Shown here: piece after piece, positions 16,601 through 26,500 of the stretch | Position numbering within the stretch: the first letter of the stretch is position 1 | Layout of the letters: each line of letters opens with the position of its first letter | Source of the DNA: Chitinivibrionales bacterium | GTDB taxonomy: Bacteria > Fibrobacterota > Chitinivibrionia > Chitinivibrionales > JANQEN01 | Reading direction: 5' to 3' | Assembly: GCA_028278335.1 (NCBI GenBank) | Contig: JANQEN010000065.1 | Coordinates: forward strand, 1 to 64,000 | DNA: 64,000 nucleotides | Position numbers and translations under genes: made by a program | The notes under the pieces: generated by a model | What the model was told of the DNA's origin: nothing | Databases searched by the model: none | What the model saw: the letters and a program-made list of their open reading frames with translations, nothing else

Positions 16601-19600
16601 CATAAAGGGCAAGCTAGGAATTCCCAAGAATTCATGGGCCACAAAGGTTTGCTCAAAGGCTATAACAGAAAAATTCTCAACATAACTTCCCTGAAAATAG
16701 ACCTTTGAATCTCGTGATGCCACAACAGCTTGACAACTATCAAAGACAAACTGCATAGAGTCTGATTTTTCGAAGTAGGTCCCGCGAAGGACTAATCCAT
16801 TCGGTGCTGCGGTCGTATCGATCCAGGGCACTTTGTTCGCCTCTATAAAGGGCCTAAGCAAAGTATCCGGTGGAACCTCTGGTTTATGCCACTTTACGGA
16901 ATAGCTGAAATAGTATGAGGAATCATTGTTAGCAGGAATCTCTGAAACAGGAATCGTATCAATCAGTGTATCAGGATAGGCATCCACAATAGCTTTAATG
17001 GGAACCAAGGAAACTCCTGCATTCTGAAGAGTTGTAGGAAAACCAAAGGTCTTGTAAAAGACCCATAAAGAGTCAGCATACCGCTCAAAGGCAGAGCCAT
17101 CATAGGGAAAGGAGGAGATATTCTCCTCACTCCACAACTTTACTCGTGCTTGAGTAACGTTTTGATCACTTACCCGTTCTACCCGAAGCTTGAACGGATT
17201 ATTGTACTCACTCACCACCAATGTACATAGACGGGAAAGGTCAGAGCCTATTTGGACAGTGTCAAGCACCCCATCCAGCCGCCCTACAAACTGGTTTTTT
17301 ACTTGACAAGAGTAGAGTTTACGATGGTGCTGTGCTGAATCCACTGTATCAATCACATATCGACTTACAGTCGCACCGGGTATGGCCACCCCATCCTGCA
17401 GCCATTGAAAGGTTTTTCTTCCATCACCCATAATACCAATACTCAGAGGTGCAGTACCACCATGTCTCGTCACGTATTGGGATGGAAGATTTTGATCAAT
17501 CGTGACCCCCTCTAACACATGAACAAATCCTGAATCACTAAGTGCGTCACCAAATTTATTGGATACCATAACATAGTACGCGCCGGAATCTGTTTTAGTT
17601 GCTCGGGTAAGACTCCACTCAGTCAAGGTGTAGCCACTATCAAGTAACGTAGGTGGATCGGATCGATATTTGTAGTACCATTTATATTGAACCCGTGGAA
17701 TACCGGTTGCGGTAATAGTCAAATCTACATTAGCGTTGACCGGTACAGCTTTATCTTTTGGTGACAAAGCAATTTTTGGCAATGAACCTAAAGTGAGTAT
17801 TGCCTCACGGCTGGTATCGGCTTCAGCTCCCGAGGCCACAGCACAGCGAAACCAAACACCATTATCCGCCGTATCTGCCTCTTTCGAATAGGTCGAGTTG
17901 GTTGCTCCTGGTATGTTTTGGAAAGCTCCTCCTGCCCGTCGTAGCCATTGATAGGTAATTGGATCTTGTCCTCCTCCTGCAACAACGGAAAAGGTAAAGG
18001 TTTGGCCAACTAATACCGTGTCATCTTTAGGGTTCTCTATTATCTGTAAAGAGTCACTCATACCTACGGTTGCTTCCTTAGAAGTTGCAGAGCCCGAATC
18101 ATTGGAAACAGTCACTCGATACACTCCTACATAGGATGGTGACATTCCATTAATTGTATAGGTATTTGTGGTGTCTCCGGGAAGTGCATTCCAGGTAGAC
18201 CCTTCACGTTTTTCCCATTGGTATCGTAATGGTTGCTGTCCTACGGCAACAATACTCAAATCAGCAGTGTCACCAAGAAGCACTAAATAGTACGACATAA
18301 GGTCTGTTACAATTTCTGGCTTCGCGGTCTGCTCAACTGAGAGTGTAGCTGGGTCACTTTGATCTGAGGAGCCAGCAGCGCCAAAGACATTACAACGATA
18401 CCGGGACCCAGACATACCACTGGTAGCTGCAGGTGTTGTATAACTTGCAGATGTGGCACCACTAATATCAGCCCACCCTCCAGTTCCTGGTGGATCCAAT
18501 TGCCATTGGTAGGAAAGTTGATCACCGGTAGCGACAACAGAAAAGGTTGCGGTTTGTCCAGAGGAGACTGACTGATTATCTGGTTGTGTTGTAACTTGAG
18601 GTGGATCGAATACGGTCAAGCTTGCTTCAGCTGAGGTATCCCGTCCCTGGCTGTTCCAAATGCGCACCCGATACACTCCTGCATTTGACTTGGCCACAGA
18701 GGGAATCGTATACGTTTTAGATGTAGCACCAGAAATGGTGCTCCAAGAGGAGCCACTCTTCTTTTCCCACCGATAACTAATGGGCTCCTCTCCCATGGCA
18801 TTGATGGCAAAACCACCGGAGCTGCCCGTAAGAGCGGTGTCTGGAGTTGGCTCTGAAGTGATTATTGCAGCAGATAGTGGGGTGATCGAAACCATGTCTT
18901 GACCACTCTTTTGTGAATGGTAGTCATACTTTATCCATCCAGAACTTCGTGGTGTTGTAGCGATTCGTAATTCATCCATCACACCATCAAGCCCTCGAAT
19001 ACCATCTGAACGGTTTCCAAGATACATATTATATGAAGCATCAGAAATTAAGCTACTGTTTCCAACTCTATTAGTTGAATAATTTATTTCTACGCCATTC
19101 CTATACATTCGACAAAAGCTTCCTCTATCCAAGACAACAGAAAAGTGGACCCATTGATTGAGAGACACCGTCCCTGCCGCGGATCGCACGACTGTTGTAT
19201 CAGAAGTCATATCCCTAAAAAGAGCATAACAGCGATCACCATACTGAGGATTACTGGTGTTGTTTGCCATAAAGCAACTCAATCCATCCCGGCTAGCATT
19301 GCTCTTCTCTAAAATCCGTGGATAGGTATTGGGCCAACTCCGTGAATATACCCAAACACTAATAGTTAAATCACTTAAATTATCAAGACTGGAGTGACTC
19401 CCCGCATTTAACCAGTCATCATCACCATCAAAGTCGATCCCTTTACCGATGCGAGCATCCACCAAGTCACTGTTGGTCATACTACCGCTGGAGGTGGCAT
19501 GATTGTTATTTGATGTACGATCCTTTACCGCATCGGTCCCACCAGCCGGACTTTCACCAAGATGCCAGACTGCTGCATAATTGTTGCTCGACCCAAAAAC

Positions 19601-19996
19601 AGCTGATGGATTTGAGGAGTCCGCTGCATTAGCTTTACCCCAATACATTTTAAAGGGTTGTTGATTATTGTTTGGATGAAGTTCGGACAGAAGTACCCAA
19701 AAAGCCGCTTCACCATTGGCACTATCATAAAAATCCATATCATACTGAAGATGAGCACCACCAGCAGTAGAAAATCGAACATCAGAGCCATCGCCCTTGG
19801 CTAGGCCAAAGGGAAAATTATCGGTCGTTAGTCTAATGAGTAAGGGATAGTTGTCAGCCCGTACCGTAGAACCGGTATTCATAGTATTAATATTGATGGT
19901 TGTAGAAAACTTCCACTGACTATAATCATCCTGCGCAAAACTTTGCGCAGAGAATAAGAAAAGAGCTCCTAATAATAAGTGCAGAACCCTCCTCAT
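13640..19996 (-). CDS. Giant secreted protein 1: DUF2341-LamG-Ig array with T9SS-type tail
   Basis: Predicted extracellular or cell-surface protein of 2,118 aa. ATG 19996 is favoured over an in-frame ATG at 20029 because AGAGGTGG sits just before it and the signal peptide (RRVLHLLLGALFLFSAQSFA) starts there. Order of modules: DUF2341 (about 40-125), LamG/concanavalin-like sheet (about 180-355), five or six Ig-like domains with the YQW...YRV pattern (about 380-915), then a long region of about 1,100 residues with no recognised domain, and a tail with TYPNPFTG and SAGVYILR of type IX secretion cargo (about 2,025-2,118). The unassigned region and tail are homologous to the next giant protein. 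A binding or adhesion role is inferred from the modules; no catalytic motif was recognised. Confidence 0.9.
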   Translation of the reverse strand: MRRVLHLLLGALFLFSAQSFAQDDYSQWKFSTTININTMNTGSTVRADNYPLLIRLTTDNFPFGLAKGDGSDVRFSTAGGAHLQYDMDFYDSANGEAAFWVLLSELHPNNNQQPFKMYWGKANAADSSNPSAVFGSSNNYAAVWHLGESPAGGTDAVKDRTSNNNHATSSGSMTNSDLVDARIGKGIDFDGDDDWLNAGSHSSLDNLSDLTISVWVYSRSWPNTYPRILEKSNASRDGLSCFMANNTSNPQYGDRCYALFRDMTSDTTVVRSAAGTVSLNQWVHFSVVLDRGSFCRMYRNGVEINYSTNRVGNSSLISDASYNMYLGNRSDGIRGLDGVMDELRIATTPRSSGWIKYDYHSQKSGQDMVSITPLSAAIITSEPTPDTALTGSSGGFAINAMGEEPISYRWEKKSGSSWSTISGATSKTYTIPSVAKSNAGVYRVRIWNSQGRDTSAEASLTVFDPPQVTTQPDNQSVSSGQTATFSVVATGDQLSYQWQLDPPGTGGWADISGATSASYTTPAATSGMSGSRYRCNVFGAAGSSDQSDPATLSVEQTAKPEIVTDLMSYYLVLLGDTADLSIVAVGQQPLRYQWEKREGSTWNALPGDTTNTYTINGMSPSYVGVYRVTVSNDSGSATSKEATVGMSDSLQIIENPKDDTVLVGQTFTFSVVAGGGQDPITYQWLRRAGGAFQNIPGATNSTYSKEADTADNGVWFRCAVASGAEADTSREAILTLGSLPKIALSPKDKAVPVNANVDLTITATGIPRVQYKWYYKYRSDPPTLLDSGYTLTEWSLTRATKTDSGAYYVMVSNKFGDALSDSGFVHVLEGVTIDQNLPSQYVTRHGGTAPLSIGIMGDGRKTFQWLQDGVAIPGATVSRYVIDTVDSAQHHRKLYSCQVKNQFVGRLDGVLDTVQIGSDLSRLCTLVVSEYNNPFKLRVERVSDQNVTQARVKLWSEENISSFPYDGSAFERYADSLWVFYKTFGFPTTLQNAGVSLVPIKAIVDAYPDTLIDTIPVSEIPANNDSSYYFSYSVKWHKPEVPPDTLLRPFIEANKVPWIDTTAAPNGLVLRGTYFEKSDSMQFVFDSCQAVVASRDSKVYFQGSYVENFSVIAFEQTFVAHEFLGIPSLPFMQYQIDKLPIEKKTLYCRWFIEGINSSISLKKDTSFIVGWDRPIWSGTFDASQGSKSNKLNVSWSNVGVVDSMRFWHSSTDTIPLEHSYDILFQATNNQPKTIPTPAQPTDSIEELTSSTKYNVAAQFYKDMMWTRITPMSRDTATTKDFDIDEKVPNVISVDTTWFDPVTNEVVMEWHLYRTIFPPPPNSIYKTGYSYTLRSFIDSTFLVIGNDSVTTDSNVTRFTIPDVQFDTTYTVGLWLWFQESSTGGESRKNFPTDSSRTKVSIPSFTWEIVNFFPTSGANDVVPVANGKIVLRELTDFGVNVQRDTIRSYNRIAPLPSGFFPIEAQAFRFCKSNYQIPSFIIEIPYKNLPVGVTKDDLGLYRDIDGKMHAVHGFKVDENMVFAKISKEDLNVQNKPYPFVVLADTSTPVVTYAIHEEIVAPGANVRTEFTIRDNVANVATQFLHGPGHKIFERVDPDTLKDTTANLTGIIRSEYVNADFGTRAWLVVDDGVNKDTINVSRSVKTDQAEYFPIGAMEWTPLRTASPLMDSTTAAIYGRSFAPQEWVYDKTKYRLFRYYTPQLDTNDWMEYSETSVEHFNFVPGRLIWYKTTENVPIQFGEGYTTSMRQPYEIVCRAGTYTDFCLPYKFPVMLRDVLATTGIKSDSLEFYHWVKDSTTYKTNKIYVALLDKYTPQADTSVLIYQAKSDGYTVYNKDTADIIMRIPPLCRALSQPISLKKRGASKEQLSKWNISLLWKDRERHSLYREIICAYNNSIAGQVHGSLPPSFDKVAVGIYDSANNSLHGYAIQNNVEQGGATFPIVFSHDSDELRGIEYTLDKSVNVPDGYEVKVLNPANKAYEKVMHGQTGSIDLSQDEPFGMRYVVVGTPEYLNHMLHMLSPARFAILKTYPNPFTGMIKLQYTLPPHIRELSFSLYNVRGQKLLHRNIRDGLTPGAHVLTLDMRSNVRGAMGSVSAGVYILRMTAKDVTGATLYGGERRITCIK

Positions 19997-20029
19997 CGCT
20001 CCACCTCTTTTTCTCATAGCATCACCCAT

Positions 20030-20577
20030 GCTTTCATGTTTATGCCAATCGGCAATCCCAATACAGAAATATATCCTTAAGTAAATTGACCAAAGAGTAT
20101 CGCTTGCTTTATAATTTTACTATAGTGTAACACAACAGAACATGTTTATTTTACTGAAGTTACCAAAATTATAGTTCAAGACTATACTCTTGTAGTTCAT
20201 ATAATTACAGCCAAGCAATTAGTGTACCTAACTATAAATATATATAAATTTTATAAAAATCAATCAATCTTCTCATGTTTTGGGGATCACAAAAATTTGA
20301 GATTGCTTATTTATGAGTAAATAAAACGAGAATTTACATGGTACTCTCTTGTGCAGAAACTAAAAAATGAACACTGAAAAAGCGAAACATGGAAGGGAAC
20401 CGTTCATAAACTGATTAAATCGTATTAGATTATGAATCAATGCGTTATAGAAAACAGTCTACACCAACGGAAAATAATAATGAGGAATTCGGAGATATTA
20501 ATTAAAAGCCGCACTATCAATACAACACAAAGTATTAGTGCCGGTTTTAACGAGCACCTTTTACAATGTATTTGCTC
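20030..20577. other. Intergenic region between the two giant genes
   Basis: Nearly 550 strongly AT-rich bases. A weak minus-strand promoter candidate (20108-20135) is the only signal. Short ORFs here lack ribosome-binding sites and are not credible. No terminator is obvious for the upstream giant gene, so read-through is possible. Confidence 0.4.
20108..20135 (-). promoter_or_regulatory. Candidate promoter of giant gene 1
   Basis: On the minus strand TTGTGT (20135-20130) and TATAAA (20113-20108) are 16 bases apart, about 110 bases upstream of the chosen start. A weak match in AT-rich DNA. Confidence 0.3.
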
Positions 20578-23500
20578 TTACTTTATACAGGTTATTCGTT
20601 TTTCACCGCCATAAATGATTTTACCCTTGCTATCTTTGGCGCTTAATCGCAAAATATAAACACCTGCTGAGAGGACACCACCATTAAGTCCCTGTCTGGT
20701 ATCTAAAATAAATATCTGTTTTCCTTTTTTAAGGCCCCTGTGATAGATTCCTCTATAGAGATTTCTCCCTAACACATTGTAAAGGTCTATCCGAAGTTCA
20801 CTAATGCCAGCTGGAAGAGTATACTGTAAACGAAGAACGCCATTAAAAGGATTGGGGTAGGCCTTTAAAAAGGCAAACACCGATGGAGAGAGCCACTGTA
20901 ACACTTGGTTTAGATACTCCTCTGTTCCAACAGCCAAATATCTTGTTGCCAAGGGCCCCTTCTCTGCAGTCAAGGTAATCTCAACAGAGACTGAATCGGT
21001 GCACTTTTCATAGGTTCCAGTATTTGGATTGACAACACCTGCGCTATAGGATTCCGGAAGTAAACCAAGGTCTCCTAAGCGATATTCTACTATTGCTTGC
21101 TCGTCACGTCTATTTTCAAAGGAAAGCGGAAAAAGTGCTCCCTTGTTATTTTGTGCATGTGCTATGGCATAGCCGTGAAGAGTATTTCTGTTAGTATCAA
21201 GAATTCCCACTCGTACCTTACTCATGGAAGGAGGAAGAGTACCAAAAAAGGTTGTGTTTCCTATAGTACTATTTTGAGCGCAAATCAACCTGTTAAACCG
21301 TGTGCCCTTTGATTTATTTCGCCATAGAAAGTTGAGGTCCCAAGCTTTTTCATCCTTCAAAGCCAGAGATCGTTTTAGCGTGTCTCTTCGACAGAGTGCA
21401 AGACAAACCGGTGGGATCTTTAGTGTTATAGTATCGGTGCTGTTATTATATACTGTGTATCCATCAATTTTTTGTCCCGCATATAACGTATCAAGCAATG
21501 GTTTACTTCTGTCAATCAATGCGATATTGATCGGGTCTGCTACATAGGTGGAATCACTCTTTACCCAATGGTAAAAGTCTAAATGAGCACTTTCAGGCCC
21601 GGTACTGGTAAGTACATCCTGCAACAACACGGCAAATTTAAAGGGTACGCAAAAATCAGTAAAGGAGGAGCCCTTTAGCTTGATCTCATAGGGCTGCTTT
21701 AAACTGGTGGTATGCCCACTTCCAAAATCAAGTGCTTTATTTTCAGAAGTTTTATACCAGATCAATTTTCCCGGTTCAAAAGTAAAATAATCCTTTGTTT
21801 CATCACCATACTCCATCCAGCCATTGGTATCGGCCACAGGGTCAAGATATCTAAAAAGACGATATTTAGTTTTATCATATTCCCAGGGCACGCCCGGAAA
21901 GGAGGTATTAAAAACCGTAGCACAGGTTGGATCTGTCAAGGGCATGGGTGTTCGAATGGGCATCCACTCCCGGGCAATTATAGAGAAGTTTTCTGCATTG
22001 CTGGTCTGAATCGAGCGGGACACATTAATCGTATCACTTCGGATACCATCAGTAACGACAAGTAATGCGCGAGCACCGAAGGATTCGCTCAGGGGGTTAT
22101 TACTTTGAGTATAGCGAATTATTCCAGTATACTTACCGTTTGTTTTTGTTAAAAAGGTTGAATCGTGTTGTGTAAAATCTCGATTTCCTGCACCACAATA
22201 AAAATCACATCGAACATTTGCTATGTTATCAGAAATAGTAAACTCTGTTCGAGCATCTTGATTACTTACCACTATCTCCGTATAGGCGTCGGTTATCACC
22301 GTAGGCGCAATCGTATCAGCCAAAATTAAAAAGGGATACGAGCCAGATTGCAAATTGAGGTCTTCCCGAGAAATCTCAGCCGACACTGTGGAGTCACCAA
22401 CAGAAAATCCATAGACAACACTGATAGTACCATTGACATCGCGATACATGCCAAGGTCTCCCTTTGATATTCCGGGAGGTAAATTTCCGTATTGCATAGA
22501 GAGGTTAAAACTTCTACATTGATAGTTATACCGTAAAAAACGAAAATGAATCGCATCAATTAGTACCAAACCTGAGGGAAGGGGTAATGAATCGGGACGT
22601 CGGTAGGCTTTTATTATATCGGTCTCAGCATTTTCAAAATTAGTTATTTCTCGAAGAATAATTTTTCCATTTGCTACTGAAATAACCTCATTGTTAAGCT
22701 GAGTGTTTTCAAAGAAGGTAACATTTTCCCAAGTGAAGGAGGGTAATGTTACCTGGCAGATACTGCTATCTGGACGAGGCTTGGAGGCCATACCAATATT
22801 ATTACCTTTAAAGTATCCTAACCATAATCCAACAGTATAGGTAGAATCAAAGCGTGGTTTTAAAACAGGGATCACCGTGTAATTAGTATCCTTCACCACT
22901 GTATCCATTATTGTTGGAGGATTGAGTGTGTCAACTAACAATCCTAATTGCCAGGTATATCCTGCTTTAAAAGTTGCTCCTTCGATGGGCACCCCATTAA
23001 CAATGGGCGCAACAGCGTTGTTGATGATCCATCGCACGACAATCGTGTTGCTATCGCCATTGAACCAGCACGAATCAACGGTAATCACATTAAGACAAGC
23101 AGCCCCGCCCATACCGGTATGCGCTGAGTCAGTTGACAATGGTGAAACAACCGACCAAAAACCATCCTTATATATTTGAGCCCCAAAATGATAGGTAACA
23201 TCGGGAGTCAAACCAATTATGGTATCATTGACTCGTGAGGAAGGAAGAACATAATGAACCTGACTAGCGGGTAAGTTTACCTCATGAGTATGAGGAATGG
23301 TATCCGTATTCCACCAGATCCGCAGGCTATCCGCCGCGGTTTGCCCATCCCATTGACAGAGGATTCTATCAGGTGACACCGTGGTATCGCCCATTAATGA
23401 GTCGGCTTTAAATGTGCCAGTCCAAAGAGGCCGATCCCACCCAACAGGAAAGGTGTTTTTACGCTCTGCACTGACCGAGGTATTTTTGCCAACAATATGC

Positions 23501-26500
23501 CAACGGGTATGCATCGTATATTTAAGGATCGGCAGAATGCCAAGCCCCTTCATTGTATAGGCATGGGAAGCACCGGATGCAACGAGTTGAGCAACGGTAA
23601 AGGTGTCGCTAGCATAAATAATAGTAAAATCATTGAACTTACTAAACTGTACTACGACTAAGCTATCGTCATTTTGATTGAGATTACCAACACTATCAAT
23701 GGTAATTGTTGCTGAATCGGTTTTATCAACATAGGTTCCTGAGACCAAAAGTCTATTGGGTGATGCAGTGGTATCGAGCATAAAGACCCCATTGCCCTCA
23801 TAGGTGTATGGGCGAAGAATAGTGTCTTGACTTCCGGGCACTCGCCATTTAATGGAGTTGGCGAAATAGTAGCTGGAATCATGGGGAAAAGGAAGACTTC
23901 CTCCAGGTTTAAGCTCGGTGACATCGATTGTCTTTCGTAAAGTATCGGTTGCTTTTTTTACCTCGTCGGTTGAAAAAAGTGCCACTGCAGCTGTACTCTC
24001 ATGCATGGGCTGACTATTTGTTTTGTATATAATCCAAAGAGAATCGGCATATTTATCTAAGGGAGTTCCCGTTGTTGGAAAATCAGAAATATTGACATTG
24101 CTCCACAGTTTTACCCGCACCTGTTTGGTATTATGAATATCAATACGCTCTACCCATACCTTAAAGGGATTATAATAATCACCGACCATTAATTGGCATA
24201 CGACACTCTTTTCATTGCCCAAGGGGACCACAGTCGAGATACTATTTAAGACTCCCTGAAAAGTATTGGATGCAACGCAATGATATTCATTATTACTATG
24301 CGTCGTCGAATCTACTTTGTCAATTTTATATATATTCTGATTTGCTCCAGAGATAGGGGTGTTGTTCACATACCATTGATATGAAAGAGCACCATCACCA
24401 AATTCAGTGAGAACTAAAAACTCCGCAGCGCCCCCATTTATAGTCTGAATCGCCGGTGAGAGATTACGAGTAATTTTTATAGGATTGAGCACATGGACCA
24501 TAGCGGTATCACTGGATACACTCCCAAAGGTGTTCTTCGCTACAACATAAAAATAGCCTGAATCTGATTTGGCTGAATCTTGCACCATATAGGTGCTATT
24601 AAATGAGCTATCTATCAAGCTAGGTGTTGATGCACCGGGACGAAGAAAGTACCACTGTAAGACTGGTGCTGGTGTACCGAGGACACTGACACCTAAGGTC
24701 ACTTTACTGTTTGCGATTATCGCCGTATCACGAGGGTGAGATTGAAAATTTGGCAGCTTCCCTAAAGTCAATTCAGCCACACCGCTGGTATCATGAAAGG
24801 GCCCTGAAGAGGCTATACATTTAAACCACATGTTATCATCAGTGGCACGTGCTGTGTCAATGAGGATTGAATCGGTTGCGCCAAGAATGTTTGAAAACTG
24901 ACCACCCGGTGGTCGCTTTTGCCATTGATAGGTAATTGGAGGCGTACCGTTGGCACTCACTACAAACCGATAGGTTGAACCAGGAAATATAATGGTATCA
25001 TTGGGATCTTTGGTAATTTTTACAGAATCGACCAAGGCAAGTCGTGCATGTATTGAGGTGTCTTGGCCGGAATCATTCCAAACTCTGACCCGGTAGACTC
25101 CCACCTGTGCATCACCAACCGAGGCAATTGCAAAGGTATCATTGGTTGCGCCACTCACAGCTTCCCAGGTTGATGTATTAAACTTGTCCCACTGAAAAGA
25201 GAGCGGGGCTAAACCGATTGCCTCTACAACCATGGAAACCGCTCCCCCTCGCGCAGTAAGGTAAAGAGAATCTGGTTCTGTAATTATCTGAGGCTTTATT
25301 GATTGACCAACTACCAATGTTGCTGAATTTGAAGTATCAGGTGTCCCAACCACCCCGGATACAATACAGCGATACTGGTAGCCACTCATGGCAAGGGTCG
25401 CTGGAGACGTTGTGAGTGCAGCAAGAGTTGCATTTATAGTGTCCTGAAACACTTCACCGGCTCCTGGTTTTTTTATCTGCCACTGATAGGAAAGATCGTC
25501 ACCCACAGCAGTTACTGTAAAGGTTGCGGTTGAATCCACATCAATTGCCTTATCCTGTGGATGACCTACAATTCGAACAGTATCCCTTACATAAAGGCTA
25601 CAAGTTATAGATGTATCATAGGAGGTGCCATTGCTCACCCTCGCTCGATAGGCTCCAGCATCGGCCTTGGCCACAGGATTTATACCGTATTCACTACTGG
25701 TAGCGCCAGAAATTGCAGCCCAAGCGGTAGAATACTTGTCCCATTGATAGGTAAGAGTGCCCGTTCCTGTAGCAACAACACTATGGAGAACCGAATCTCC
25801 AGTGGCAATTACACGAGGCGTTATTGGCTGCCGGGTGATCTCAACATTACTTGATGCAAGCACGGTAAGCATTGCAGGCTCACTCCATTTTGTGCCAGAG
25901 CCATTACTCACTCGACATTGATAAAAGTTACTATCTAAGTCTAAGGTAGCAGAGTTAATGGTATAAGTTGATGAGGTAGCACCTGTATCTTCTTGCCAAG
26001 GTTGTCCTATTTTTTGCCAAAGCCATTGATATTGGAGAGTACCAGATCCGGCTGCGGTTATTGAAAAAGTGGCTTGCTGTCCAACAGATACCGTTAAAGG
26101 GTCAGGATGGTCAGAGACAAAGGGATCTGGAGCAGCTGGATCAACACGAACATTCATGCTAAAGGTATCGGCGCCATCAGCATCGCGAACCTCATAGGAG
26201 TAGGTCTTAATACCAGTTTGATACACCGCCGGAGTATAGATGCAAGTTTTGGCAGCATTATTTGACCCAAAGGTCCCCTGGCTTGGTGAATTTATAGGTG
26301 AAATGGTTATGGTACCCAAATCAGGATCATACCCAGCAAAATGAACCAATGGTGTTGTATCATTTGTGATACGATACTTCCATGCCTCTGAATTAATAAA
26401 GGATGCCCCGCCTGAAAGAGTGCCCTGTTGATTAATTGGTGTATAATCATTGGCGGTTGTTCCAGAACCCTCATCTAACCGGTAGTACATTAACAAACCA

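Noticed and set aside
20432-20614. 60-aa plus-strand ORF between the giant genes
   Set aside because: No ribosome-binding site, AT-driven composition, and it runs into the 3' end of the opposite gene.
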